Notes under the pieces: model-generated
What the model saw: the letters and a program-made list of their open reading frames with translations, nothing else
Told to the model about the DNA's origin: nothing
Database searches by the model: none
Part shown: positions 18,705 to 28,166 of the stretch, piece by piece
Position numbering within the stretch: position 1 is the first letter of the stretch
Layout: the number at the start of each line of letters is the position of its first letter
Made by a program: the position numbers and the translations under genes
Assembly: GCF_016463485.1 (NCBI RefSeq)
Contig: NZ_JAEMRD010000009.1
Coordinates: 1 to 48,133, forward strand
DNA length: 48,133 nt
Reading direction: 5' to 3'
Origin: Brevundimonas sp.
Lineage (GTDB): Bacteria > Pseudomonadota > Alphaproteobacteria > Caulobacterales > Caulobacteraceae

Positions 18705-20027
18705 CTAGTGCTTGAGGTTGTTGCCGCCCTTGCCGCGACCGGTGTCGAGACGCTGATACTCGCCCAAACAGATTTTGCAGACGGCGACGTCGTCCGGCAT
18801 AAAGTCGTAGGCGAGGTTCTGAGCGGCGTCGAAGGTTTCACACTGAAACTTATGCGAGTCGCCCCTCTTGCTCTGCCGGCCAGGGGTGTCGCGGAGATGC
18901 ACGCAGGACGTCCGGTGAATCTTGGCGTATTTCTGGTGCAAGCTGACCATGACGGTGTATTCGCCCGGCTGTCCGTCGCGGGGGCCTTTGAGGCGGATGA
19001 CGTTCTCATCGACCGTCGGCGCTTCCGCTGCTACCGCGCCGGCGCGCCGAGCCGCCCTCAGGGCCTCCGCCCTCTCATCGACGAGGTCCATGAAATTGTC
19101 CCAGGTCCAGATGTCGTCATCGATGCCGGACTTCATCGCCGGCGTCGTCTTGATCGTCGTGTGGATGCGCTGGAAGTTGTAGTGGTAAATATAAAGCGCC
19201 AGAGCCCGTTTCAGGTTGATCAGCGTTTTCGAATGGAGCGCTGACTTCCGCGCGAACCGGCCCAGATTCTGACGCAGCTTTTGGAAGAAGCTTTCGATGT
19301 GGTTGGTTGTGATCCAGTCTTCGTCTGGCACCCCGCTGCGAACGACGGGAGGGTGCATCTCGCGCTTGGGACGCTTTTTCTGCCGGTAGGGCATTTTGAC
19401 GCCGGTGTATTCCTCGACGACCAGTTGCTGCTCGTTGTCGTCCTGCTTCTTCACCGTTGCGTAGTCGATGTCGTCGCCAAACTCAGACGCGACAGCCTCG
19501 TAGTAGGCGCGGTGGGAGTCAGTCGTGAGTTGGATGCGACCAGCGCATCGCGCTTTCAGGTCCGCAATGAACAGCTTCGCGTCCGCGTTGCCACGACCGC
19601 CGACATGCCACGCAACGATCAGTTTGCTCACGGGGTCGATCGCTATCCAAACCCAGAAAACACCCTGACCCTTGGGCGCGCGCATCTGGTTCCTGAGCAG
19701 CGTCATGCCCCGGATGCCAACGAATGAGAACATCTCGTCGGCCTCGACATACCGGACGGGGAGATCGCGCATCTTCTGGTCGAGGAAGTCGATAGCGGTG
19801 TCACCGGCATCAGCGAGAAGCTTCAGCACGGTCACTTGGCTCGGACGGCCAGACTGTCCCGTGTTGCCGTCCTTAGTCCGCGCCAGAGCATTGATGCCCT
19901 GGCGTTCCATCATATCCCGAAGGATCGCGGACCTCTTGCTGGTGCTAAGTCGGTTGACCATCGACAAGCGTATGCGCCAGCCATCAAAATGAGCCGTGAA
20001 ATTCTCTACCGGGTCAACATTGATCAT
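18705..20027 (-). CDS. IS1-like DDE transposase with C-terminal Cys-rich extension
   Basis: 440 residues. Catalytic DDE candidates are D97 (VEADEMFSFV), D170 (LTTDSHRAYY) and E245 (TTNHIESFFQKLRQNLGRF), with the IS1-type segment WVWIAIDPVSKLIVAWHVG between. An N-terminal helix-turn-helix-like region covers about residues 24-75. Residues about 325-440 form an extension not normal for these transposases, with HRTSC (C375), C396 and CKIC (C417, C420), which suggests a small zinc site. An internal ATG at 19,961 is an alternative start. It may also belong to the related IS1595 group. Confidence 0.85.
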   Translation of the reverse strand: MINVDPVENFTAHFDGWRIRLSMVNRLSTSKRSAILRDMMERQGINALARTKDGNTGQSGRPSQVTVLKLLADAGDTAIDFLDQKMRDLPVRYVEADEMFSFVGIRGMTLLRNQMRAPKGQGVFWVWIAIDPVSKLIVAWHVGGRGNADAKLFIADLKARCAGRIQLTTDSHRAYYEAVASEFGDDIDYATVKKQDDNEQQLVVEEYTGVKMPYRQKKRPKREMHPPVVRSGVPDEDWITTNHIESFFQKLRQNLGRFARKSALHSKTLINLKRALALYIYHYNFQRIHTTIKTTPAMKSGIDDDIWTWDNFMDLVDERAEALRAARRAGAVAAEAPTVDENVIRLKGPRDGQPGEYTVMVSLHQKYAKIHRTSCVHLRDTPGRQSKRGDSHKFQCETFDAAQNLAYDFMPDDVAVCKICLGEYQRLDTGRGKGGNNLKH

Positions 20028-20140
20028 ATGCAGAGGCTAGTTCAGTTCCTCATTGCTGATTGTTGCGGGGGGCAGCCCGGCCTGGGCCAGCCGATGATTG
20101 CGAAGTTTATCCCATCAGGGTCCTGACGCCGAGGATGTCG

Positions 20141-20593
20141 TCATCTGTCCCGACCGCCTCCTTGTGGCGCTAGCTTATCAGACGACCTGTCGAGAACTAC
20201 GGCCTGGGTAACGGCCTTATGGCGATGAGGATGTATGACTATGTCAGCCCGCGCCGCGAAGAGGCCGGCTGATCCGATCAGACACAGAAGACCTATCCCA
20301 CCCGCGACCATGCGGCTGCCCCGGTCCGTTGGTCCCATCACAAAGCAGACAGCGCCGACGCCACCCATGATCACGGCGTAGCCGAGGTAGAGCGGCACCT
20401 TGTGCGAGCCGAAGAGGATGAAGGCGAAGCAGAAGGCAACGCCGCCCGCGACGACGCTGGCTACAGCGGCAACCGTGACGTCCACGGTCAGGTTCGGCGG
20501 CGGTGGAGGCTTCTGCCGCGACCGTCTGGTCTTCGGGCGGCCCTCCTTCCAGCGCAGGTCGCGTCCCCGGATGGTAAGCCGCTTCCCGGCCAC
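20141..20593 (-). CDS. Small membrane protein of unknown function
   Basis: 150 residues from a GTG two bases after the DUF305 stop. A basic, proline-rich N terminus (residues 1-35) is followed by three or four hydrophobic helices (about 39-62, 67-85, 93-112) and a His-containing tail (HPHRHK). No family recognised. It is the last gene of the metal-efflux run and 113 bases before the transposase. Confidence 0.65.
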   Translation of the reverse strand: MAGKRLTIRGRDLRWKEGRPKTRRSRQKPPPPPNLTVDVTVAAVASVVAGGVAFCFAFILFGSHKVPLYLGYAVIMGGVGAVCFVMGPTDRGSRMVAGGIGLLCLIGSAGLFAARADIVIHPHRHKAVTQAVVLDRSSDKLAPQGGGRDR

Positions 20594-20595
20594 CG

Positions 20596-21039
20596 TCAGG
20601 GCCTGACGCCAGGAGCCGGAACATCCTCGTGTCGGGCCAACAGGATTCTCATCCTTGTGATCTCGGCCTCCTGAGCCGCGATGATTTCCCGAGCAAGGCT
20701 TTGGACGTCCGCTCCCTCACCGTGCTCGATGGCGACCTTCGCCATGGCGACGGCCCCATCATGGTGCGCGATCATGCCCCGGAGGAAGTCGATGTCGGCA
20801 TCCCCCGTGTAGGCGATTGCCATGTTCCGGTGCATCCGGTCGTTTGCTTCGCGATAGGCCTGCGTAGAGGGCGCATCCGCGGTCGGCGCGGCTTGGGGGT
20901 CATGAGTGCCGGCATGCTGAACTTGTGACGTGGTGGCCGCATCCGATGTGGGGCGAGCCCGTCCTGACAGCATGCCAAAGGCGAAGGCCGACAACGCGAG
21001 GAACACGGCGATGGCGGTTGCCCATCCGATGCGTTTCAT
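20596..21039 (-). CDS. DUF305 family protein, membrane-anchored
   Basis: 147 residues: N-terminal signal/anchor helix (IGWATAIAVFLALSAFAFGM), a Thr/Ala/Pro linker, then the DUF305 four-helix ferritin-like domain with DIDFLRGMIAHHDGAVAMAK and a second helix EIIAAQEAEITRMR. DUF305 proteins accompany copper and other metal-efflux genes; metal binding through the paired histidines is suspected but unproven. Its start overlaps the P-type ATPase stop by four bases. Confidence 0.85.
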   Translation of the reverse strand: MKRIGWATAIAVFLALSAFAFGMLSGRARPTSDAATTSQVQHAGTHDPQAAPTADAPSTQAYREANDRMHRNMAIAYTGDADIDFLRGMIAHHDGAVAMAKVAIEHGEGADVQSLAREIIAAQEAEITRMRILLARHEDVPAPGVRP

Positions 21040-23129
21040 GAGGACTTCCCCTTAGGGGCCGGGCTTGTGCCAACGTCGGCCCTGCCATTCGATGCGCCGA
21101 CGCGGCGGGTGGGGTCGCGATAGCCCAGGAGCCGGAGCGCGTTGAATACGACCAGAAGGGTCGAGCCTTCGTGCATCGCCACCGCAGGCCCGATGCCAAG
21201 TCCTAAGATGGTTGCGGGCACAAGGAAGGCGACCACCCCCAGGCTGACAACCAGGTTTTGCATGATGATGCCGCGTGTCCTGCGGCTCAGCCCAACCGCG
21301 AACGGCAGTTGCGAGAGATCGTCGGACATCAGGGCGACGTCGGCGGTCTCCAGAGCGACATCGGAGCCAGCCGCGCCCATGGCGATGCCTACAGTCGCCG
21401 TGGCCATTGCGGGGGCGTCGTTCACGCCGTCCCCAACCATCGCGATCTTACCGTCAGCGCGAAGGCGTTTGATGGCCTCGACCTTGTCCTCGGGCATGAG
21501 GTCTCCCCAGGCTTCGGTCAGGCCGACCTGGCTGGCGATGGCCTGAGCCGCTTTCTGATGGTCTCCCGAGATCATGATCATCCGAGAGACACCCAGCCCA
21601 CGCAGGGCATCGAGCGTCGTGCGGGCTGCGGCCCGTGGCGTATCGAGCAGTCCGATCACGCCGAGATCGCGCTCACCCCGGCGGACGACCATCAGGGTTC
21701 GGCCCTCCAGCCGCAGGCGGGTAACGGCCGCTTCCGCCTCGTTGGTGAGCGATGCGATCCCGTCCACGCCGAACATCTCCGGCTTGCCGATCCATACCTG
21801 CCCACCATCATATTGGGCCGTCACGCCCTTCCCGGTCAGGCTCTTCAGGTCAGAAGCCGCTGCGACCACCACGCCGTCAAGGCGCTTCAGGCCGTCACGC
21901 GTTATCGCCTCCGCCAGAGGGTGATCGCTCAGCCGCTCGACCGCGACGGCGGTTGTCAGAAGGTCGAGTTCCTTCGCGCCGCCTACCGGCACGATGTCTG
22001 TGATCCGGGGCCGTCCCTCTGTCAGGGTGCCGGTCTTGTCGAACGCTATGGCGTTGAGCGATCCCAGGTTCTCAAGGGGGGCTCCGCCCTTGATCAGGAC
22101 GCCGGCTCGGGCCGCACGAGCGACACCGGAGAGAACTGCGCTTGGCGTGGCGATGGCGAGGGCGCACGGGCTGGCCGCTACCAGGACCGCCATGGCCCGA
22201 TAGAAGCTGTCGCGGAACGGCTCATCGACCACGACCCAGGCGAAGAGCAGGATGAAGGCCAGGCCAAGAACCACCGGCACGAAGATCCGCTCGAAGAGGT
22301 CGGTAAAGCGCTGGGTAGGGGACTTCTGGGTTTCGGCCTCGCTCACCATACGGACGACCTTCGCCAAGGTCGTGTCAGTGGATTTGCGCGTCGCCTCGAT
22401 CTCGATCGATCCGGACCCGTTGATCGTCCCCGCGAAGACGATCGAGGCAGATGCGATCTGCGCGGGTCGCGCGCGGGCGGCCTCGGCATCGGTCACCGGT
22501 TGTTTGTCGACAGGCATGCTCTCGCCAGTCACCGGGGCCTGGTTGATGCTGGTCGCACCGACCACGACAAAGCCGTCCGCAGGCAGCCGTTCGTTCGGTC
22601 GAACCACGATCGTGTCGCCGACCGCGACCTCTTCGACCGGCACTTCTACAACCTCGTCGCCGCGACGGACGTGGGCGGTGCGAGGCGCGAGATCGGCCAG
22701 GGCCTCGATCGCGCGTTTAGCGCGCCCCATGGCGTAATGTTCTAGAGCGTGGCCGATGCTGAACAGGACGAGGAGCAACGCCCCTTCCGCCCAAGCACCG
22801 AGCGCCGCTGCACCGGCGGCGGCCACGAGCATCAGGGTGTCGATCTCGAATCGCCTGTTGCGGAGGTTGTCGAAGGCCTCGCGCACCGTGAAGAACCCGC
22901 CGAAGGCATAGGCGACCACATAGAGCGCGATAGGCAGCCAGGCCGGGATGCCGGCGACAAGCTTTTCAAGCCCGAAGCCCAGGGCCAGCGCGGCGCCGCT
23001 CGCCAGCGCGAAGATCACCTCGGTGTTCGGCCCAAGCATGCCTCCATGCGCATGGGGGTCGGCTCCGGCCTTCTCGCTGGCATGATCGTGGCCATCACCG
23101 GTTCGATGGTCAGTAGCGGACGAACTCAT
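21036..23129 (-). CDS. P1B-4-type heavy-metal P-type ATPase (Co/Zn/Cd efflux)
   Basis: About 697 residues from the ATG that overlaps the CDF stop (ATGA). The short N terminus is His-rich (GDGHDHASEKAGADPHAHGG). Motifs: TGES, the metal-site SPC at 319-321 (AASPCALAIATP), phosphorylation D364 ([11 protein letters not shown]), SDHPLAEAI and [12 protein letters not shown] with a late HEGST motif marks subgroup P1B-4 (CtpD/CoaT/PfeT-like) rather than the CPC Cu or Zn/Cd pumps. It sits in one operon with czcCBA. Confidence 0.93.
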   Translation of the reverse strand: MSSSATDHRTGDGHDHASEKAGADPHAHGGMLGPNTEVIFALASGAALALGFGLEKLVAGIPAWLPIALYVVAYAFGGFFTVREAFDNLRNRRFEIDTLMLVAAAGAAALGAWAEGALLLVLFSIGHALEHYAMGRAKRAIEALADLAPRTAHVRRGDEVVEVPVEEVAVGDTIVVRPNERLPADGFVVVGATSINQAPVTGESMPVDKQPVTDAEAARARPAQIASASIVFAGTINGSGSIEIEATRKSTDTTLAKVVRMVSEAETQKSPTQRFTDLFERIFVPVVLGLAFILLFAWVVVDEPFRDSFYRAMAVLVAASPCALAIATPSAVLSGVARAARAGVLIKGGAPLENLGSLNAIAFDKTGTLTEGRPRITDIVPVGGAKELDLLTTAVAVERLSDHPLAEAITRDGLKRLDGVVVAAASDLKSLTGKGVTAQYDGGQVWIGKPEMFGVDGIASLTNEAEAAVTRLRLEGRTLMVVRRGERDLGVIGLLDTPRAAARTTLDALRGLGVSRMIMISGDHQKAAQAIASQVGLTEAWGDLMPEDKVEAIKRLRADGKIAMVGDGVNDAPAMATATVGIAMGAAGSDVALETADVALMSDDLSQLPFAVGLSRRTRGIIMQNLVVSLGVVAFLVPATILGLGIGPAVAMHEGSTLLVVFNALRLLGYRDPTRRVGASNGRADVGTSPAPKGKSS

Positions 23130-23728
23130 CGGATCGCCTCCTCGTTGTTTCCGGCGCGAGCCGCGTTGCGGAGAATTTCGACACCACCCTTGATCGCGAG
23201 CGCCGCGACCAGCAGTCCGACCACGAGGTCTGGCCAAGCCTGGTCGAGCCACAGCACAAGCCCGCCAGCGACGAGAATGCCGCCGTTTGCGGCGAAGTCG
23301 TTCAGGCTGAAGGTTTCGGCGGCCTCCATGTTGACGTCGTCGGAGGTGACCCGCTTCAGCAGTAGCAGGCAGATCAGGTTCACGATCGCCGCGATCATGG
23401 CTAGACCCATCATGGTCCAGCCGACGGGCTCCGCGCCGAAGTACCAGCGCCGGCCGACGTCGATGACGACGCCGACGGCGAAGAGGAGCAGCAACACACC
23501 GGACAGACGGGCTGCACCTTGTTTCCAGGACAAGGCACGACCCACGGCCAGGAAGCTGATCAGGTAGACGACCGAGTCCGCGCCGTTATCGACCGCGTTC
23601 GCCAAGAGGGCGCTGGAGTCGGCAAGAATGCCGCCGGCCCCCAAGCCTACGAACAAGAGCGCGTTGAGCACCAGAACCAGCAGCAGCGTCTGTCGCTGCT
23701 GCTGGTCGCTGAAGGCGTCGCCGGTCAA
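23126..23728 (-). CDS. Short CDF-type cation transporter
   Basis: 200 residues from a TTG start that overlaps the czcA stop (TTGA). Six hydrophobic segments can be placed, with the CDF acidic sites ANAVDNGADS in the second helix and SLNDFAANGG in the fifth, which should bind Zn2+/Co2+. The usual cytosolic C-terminal dimerisation domain of about 90 residues is absent, as in MemTrans-type CDF proteins. It would move divalent metal from cytoplasm to periplasm for CzcCBA. Confidence 0.85.
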   Translation of the reverse strand: MTGDAFSDQQQRQTLLLVLVLNALLFVGLGAGGILADSSALLANAVDNGADSVVYLISFLAVGRALSWKQGAARLSGVLLLLFAVGVVIDVGRRWYFGAEPVGWTMMGLAMIAAIVNLICLLLLKRVTSDDVNMEAAETFSLNDFAANGGILVAGGLVLWLDQAWPDLVVGLLVAALAIKGGVEILRNAARAGNNEEAIR

Positions 23729-26700
23729 TCGTCCATCCCTTCCGACGACCTGTGCTTGACGGCCCTGGCCGCGAAGGTCGGCAGGACAAGCAAGGTGAGG
23801 ATGGTCGCCGTCAGAAGACCTCCGATCACCACTGTCGCCAGCGGCTTCTGGACCTCGGCCCCGGCTCCATGCGCCAGCGCCATAGGGACGAAGCCGACGA
23901 TGGCGACCATTGCGGTCGTCAGCACGGCGCGCAGGCGGCTGGCGGCACCCTCGATGGCGGCGTCGTAGGGCTTGAGGCCCGCTGTCAACCGCTCTCGGAT
24001 CGCCTGCATCAGGACCAGGCCGTTCAGGGTCGCCACGCCCGAGACGGCGATGAAGCCCACCGCCGCAGAGACCGAGAAGGGCATCCCGCGCAGAAGCAGC
24101 GCCAGCGCGCCGCCGACCAGAGCCAGAGGCACGCAGGCGAACACCAGGCCCGCCTCCGCGAACGACCCCAGCGCCAGGAACAACAGCACGCCGATCAGCA
24201 CGAAGACGATCGGGATGACGAGACCGAAGCGCTGCACCGCCCGCTCAAGGTTCTCGAACTGGCCGCCCCATTTCAGATAAACGCCCGCCGGCAGGTCGAT
24301 CTTCGAGACCTGGCTCTGGGCGTCAGTGACGAAACCGCCGAGATCGCGACCGCGAACATTGGCCTGAACCACCATGCGGCGACTGCCGTTCTCGCGACTG
24401 ATCTGGTTCGGGCCTTCACCGACCTGAATGCGCGCGACCGAGGACAGCGGCACGATGACCCCCGTGTCGGAGACGATCGGCAAGGCTGCCAGAGACGCCG
24501 GATCGTTGCGGGCGTCGTCGGGTAGCCGCACGACGACGTCGAAGCGTCGGTCGCCCTCGAAGATGCGCCCGGCCTCGGCGCCGCCGACGCCGGCCGAAAC
24601 CGCCTCACTGACATCCGCAGCGGACAGGCCGTAGCTGGCGGCGGCGATGCGATCGACACTGACCGTCAGGGTCGGCAGGCCAGAAGCCTGCTCGACCCGA
24701 ACGTCCGCCGAACCGGTCGTCGCCCTGAGCGAAGTCGCGACCTGATCCGCGACCCGCTGAAGCGTGTCGAAGTCATCGCCATAGACCATTACGGCGAGAT
24801 CGGTGCGGACGCCCGAGATCAGTTCGTTGAACCGCAGTTCGATCGGCTGGCTGAACTCGAAGTTGTTGCCGATCTGAAGCGCCGCGACGCCCTCGATCCG
24901 CTCGATCAGAGCCTCCTTCTCCAGGCTCGGATCAGGCCAGTCCTTGCGGTCTTTTAGCACGATGACGCTGTCGGAGATGTTCGGCGGCATCGGGTCCACC
25001 GCCGCCTCCGCCGTGCCGGTGCGCGAGAACATCGTCTCCACCTCGGGCTGGGCCTTGATGGCGCGCTCAAGGGCCATCTGCATGGCGAGGGATTGCTCCA
25101 GCGAGGCCGATGGCACACGCAACGCCTGCATGGCGATGTCGCCCTCATCGAGCGTGGGAATGAACTCCCGGCCCAGCGACATGAAGGAGACCGCGCCGAT
25201 GGCGAGGGTCGCCACCGCCGAGATCAGCACGATCTTGGGCCGCGAGACCGCTGCCTGGATCGCCGGCTGGATGAACCGACGGGCGAACCGCAGAATCCAG
25301 GTCTCGTGTTCGACCGCCTGACCGTCCGGACCGACGTGAACCGACTTGGGATCACGCACGAGCAGGGCTGTCATCGCGGGCACGAAGGTGAAGGAGAAGA
25401 TGAAGGCGCCAATCAGAGCCAGCATGACGGTCGCGCCCATGGGCTGGAACGTCTTGCCCTCAACACCTTCCAGCATCAGCAGCGGGGCGAACACCAGAAG
25501 GATAATCAACTGTCCGAAGGCGGCCGGCTTGACCATCTGGCGAGCCGACTGAATGGCCACGTCCAGTCGCTCATGGCGGGTCAGCATCCGCCCCAGAGCG
25601 GCCCGGCGCTGGGTCAGCATCAGCAGAGTGTTCTCGATCACCACCACTGCGCCATCGACCATCAGACCGAAATCGAGGGCGCCCAGGCTCATGAGGTTCC
25701 CGCTGATGCCGAACCGGTTCATGCCGATGACGGCGAACAGGAAGGACAACGGGATCATCAGGGCCGTGATGCTCGCCGCTCGGATGTTGCCCAGCAGCAG
25801 GAAGAGAACGACGATGACCAGCAGCGCGCCTTCGGCCAGGTTCCGGGCGACCGTCGAGATGGTCGAGTTGACCAGTTCGCTCCGGTTCAGCACCGGCACG
25901 GCGACGACGCCGGGCGGCAAACTGTCGTCCACGACCGACAGCCGTTCGGCGGCGGCTTGAGCCACGGTGCGGCTGTTGCCGCCCGCGATCATCAGCGCCG
26001 TGCCCAGCACAGCCTCGTGCCCGTCGCGGCTGGCGCCGCCCAAACGCGGAGCCTGACCGATCTCGACCGTGGCGACGTCAGCGACCCGAACAACCAGGCC
26101 GCCGCGATTGACGACGGGCGCCTGGGCCAGATCGTCGATCGTCAGCGCCAGGGCATCGGTGCGCACGACGAGGGCTTCGCCCGCGCGTTGGATGTAGCCC
26201 GCACCCGCCTGGGTATTGGCGCGCTCGACCGCCTCGACCAGATCGTTGAGTCCGAGCCCATAGGCGGCCAGTTGCGAGGCATTGGGTCGGACGGCGTATT
26301 CCTTGACGTAGCCGCCGACCGTATCGACCCCGGCAAGACCGGTGGTGGTTCGCATCTGGGGCGCGATGATCCAGTCCTGAACCGTGCGCAGATAGGTGGC
26401 GCGCTGTTCGGCGGTCGTCAGTCGGTCGCCTTCAGGGGTCAGATAGGCCCCGCCGGCCTGCCAGCCCGGTTGGCCGGGCTTGGACAGGTTCTCGGTGTTG
26501 AAGGGCACATAGTCGACCGTCCACATCAGGACCTCGCCGAGGCCCGTCGTGATCGGTGACAGGCCCGGTTCCACGCCCTCGGGAAGCCCTTCCGACGCGG
26601 CCGCCAGCCGTTCAGCGACCTGCTGACGGGCGAAATAGATGTCGGTCTGGTCAGTGAAGATCGCTGTGATTTGGCTGAAGCCGTTGCGCGATAGCGACCG

Positions 26701-26946
26701 CGTGCTGGTCAGTCCTGGTATGCCGGCCAGGGCCGTCTCCAGTGGATAGGTGACCTGACGCTCGATCTGTTCGGGAGCCAAGGCGGGGGCGACCGTGGTG
26801 ATCTGCACCTGACGGTTGGTGATGTCGGGGACGGCGTCGATCGGCAGTTTGGTCAGTTCGAACAGACCCAGCGCCGCGACGAGGCTGACGGCAAGGACGA
26901 TGAACCAGCGGAACCTAACGGACGCCGTGATGATGGATGTAAACAT
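23725..26946 (-). CDS. czcA: CzcA-type heavy-metal RND efflux pump
   Basis: Inner-membrane proton-driven HME-RND pump of 1,073 residues with the standard 12-helix layout and two periplasmic loops. The family motif DFGLMVDGAVVVIEN (about residues 425-439) matches Zn/Co/Cd exporters (CzcA) more than Cu/Ag exporters (CusA). The N-terminal loop segment LAPEQIERQVTYPLETAL is typical. It forms a tripartite complex with the adaptor and channel encoded just upstream. Confidence 0.95.
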   Translation of the reverse strand: MFTSIITASVRFRWFIVLAVSLVAALGLFELTKLPIDAVPDITNRQVQITTVAPALAPEQIERQVTYPLETALAGIPGLTSTRSLSRNGFSQITAIFTDQTDIYFARQQVAERLAAASEGLPEGVEPGLSPITTGLGEVLMWTVDYVPFNTENLSKPGQPGWQAGGAYLTPEGDRLTTAEQRATYLRTVQDWIIAPQMRTTTGLAGVDTVGGYVKEYAVRPNASQLAAYGLGLNDLVEAVERANTQAGAGYIQRAGEALVVRTDALALTIDDLAQAPVVNRGGLVVRVADVATVEIGQAPRLGGASRDGHEAVLGTALMIAGGNSRTVAQAAAERLSVVDDSLPPGVVAVPVLNRSELVNSTISTVARNLAEGALLVIVVLFLLLGNIRAASITALMIPLSFLFAVIGMNRFGISGNLMSLGALDFGLMVDGAVVVIENTLLMLTQRRAALGRMLTRHERLDVAIQSARQMVKPAAFGQLIILLVFAPLLMLEGVEGKTFQPMGATVMLALIGAFIFSFTFVPAMTALLVRDPKSVHVGPDGQAVEHETWILRFARRFIQPAIQAAVSRPKIVLISAVATLAIGAVSFMSLGREFIPTLDEGDIAMQALRVPSASLEQSLAMQMALERAIKAQPEVETMFSRTGTAEAAVDPMPPNISDSVIVLKDRKDWPDPSLEKEALIERIEGVAALQIGNNFEFSQPIELRFNELISGVRTDLAVMVYGDDFDTLQRVADQVATSLRATTGSADVRVEQASGLPTLTVSVDRIAAASYGLSAADVSEAVSAGVGGAEAGRIFEGDRRFDVVVRLPDDARNDPASLAALPIVSDTGVIVPLSSVARIQVGEGPNQISRENGSRRMVVQANVRGRDLGGFVTDAQSQVSKIDLPAGVYLKWGGQFENLERAVQRFGLVIPIVFVLIGVLLFLALGSFAEAGLVFACVPLALVGGALALLLRGMPFSVSAAVGFIAVSGVATLNGLVLMQAIRERLTAGLKPYDAAIEGAASRLRAVLTTAMVAIVGFVPMALAHGAGAEVQKPLATVVIGGLLTATILTLLVLPTFAARAVKHRSSEGMDD

Positions 26947-26957
26947 GATTGTCGCCC

Positions 26958-28166
26958 CTAGTGGCCGTGCTCGGCCTCGCCCTTGGCGAGTTCGGCTTTG
27001 AGGAGGAAGGCATTGGCCCCGGCGATGCGTTCGGCCCCGGTCAGGCCGTTCAGGATTTCAGTGCGATCTCCGGCTTGCCGACCCGCAAGGACCGGAACAG
27101 CGCGAAAGCCCTCGGCCGTTCGGACGAACACGACGGTGGCGCCCTCGACGGTCTGGATGGCGTCAGATGGCACGGTCAGGCCGCCGCCTTCACCGCCCGT
27201 GACCACGGAGCCTGAGACGGCCGATCCTGCGGGGGGCAGGCTGCCGCCCGTCGGTCGCGCGCGGATGACGGCTCCACCACCTTGTGCGCCCGCCCCAGCG
27301 GCAACGCCGGTGACGACGGCGTCGAACTCACCGTTGGGACCCTGCACACGCACCGACGATCCAGCGCGAACCTGAGCGGCAAGTGCCGGCGGCGCGTTGA
27401 AGACGATCTCGACCCGCGCGGGGTTCGTGACCTCGGCGATGATCCCGCCTTGAGCAGCAAAGCCGCCAGGTCCCACCTGAACGCTGGTGACGACGCCCGA
27501 GATGGGGCTCGTCACGCTGAGCCGACCCGCCGCATTGGGCGATCCAGCGGCCGAGGCCCTGGCTCGCGCAGCACGAGCCGACGCCTCGGCGCCGAGCGCC
27601 TGCGCATGGGCGACCTCGGCGTCGCGGCGGGCGACCACGCCCTGATCGGCGAGGCTCTCTTCGCGACTGTGCGCTTGCTCGGCGGCGACGGCGTTGGCCT
27701 GGGCGGCATCCGCATCGGCGCGGAGGGTGGCGGCGTCGCCGCTAACCAGGATGGCCAGCGACTGACCGGCGCGCACCGATTGCCCCGGTGCGACCAGAAC
27801 GCGTTCGACACGACCGCCAACACTGGCGGCGACAGCAGCCCTGGCGTCGACCATCGGCTCCACCCGGCCGGACAGACGGGTCTCACCACCGCCGCCGCCC
27901 GTGACGGCGACAACCGAGATGTTCGCGGCGGTGATCTGCGCCGCCGTCAGGACGACGACGCCTTCCTGGCCGACCCCTTCCTCGGCGTGGCCTTCCTCAC
28001 CTTCGGCATGATCGCCTTCTTCCCCGGCGTGCTCTCCCTCAGCGGACGCTGCGGGCGCTTCCGCTGATGACCGCGTCATCATGTAGAAGCCCGCGCCGCC
28101 AAGGACGACGACGGCGGCGGCCCCAGCCATCAGCCAGGTCTTGTTGATCCGTGATGTGCGTTTCAT
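26958..28166 (-). CDS. czcB: CzcB-type periplasmic adaptor
   Basis: 402 residues: N-terminal membrane anchor (residues 11-30), a His/Glu-rich metal-binding stretch at 43-63 (EGEHAGEEGDHAEGEEGHA), then lipoyl, coiled-coil and beta-barrel domains of RND adaptors (RVERVLVAPGQSVRAGQ; VTSPISGVVTSVQV). The His/Glu stretch may capture periplasmic Zn/Cd/Co. It starts inside the czcC stop (ATGA) and ends 11 bases before czcA. Confidence 0.93.
   Translation of the reverse strand: MKRTSRINKTWLMAGAAAVVVLGGAGFYMMTRSSAEAPAASAEGEHAGEEGDHAEGEEGHAEEGVGQEGVVVLTAAQITAANISVVAVTGGGGGETRLSGRVEPMVDARAAVAASVGGRVERVLVAPGQSVRAGQSLAILVSGDAATLRADADAAQANAVAAEQAHSREESLADQGVVARRDAEVAHAQALGAEASARAARARASAAGSPNAAGRLSVTSPISGVVTSVQVGPGGFAAQGGIIAEVTNPARVEIVFNAPPALAAQVRAGSSVRVQGPNGEFDAVVTGVAAGAGAQGGGAVIRARPTGGSLPPAGSAVSGSVVTGGEGGGLTVPSDAIQTVEGATVVFVRTAEGFRAVPVLAGRQAGDRTEILNGLTGAERIAGANAFLLKAELAKGEAEHGH

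Noticed and set aside
21036-23252. Longer start for the P1B-4 ATPase (41 extra residues)
   Set aside because: The extension is Arg/Gly-rich, runs antisense-like through the CDF end, and the ATGA overlap start gives a normal N terminus.
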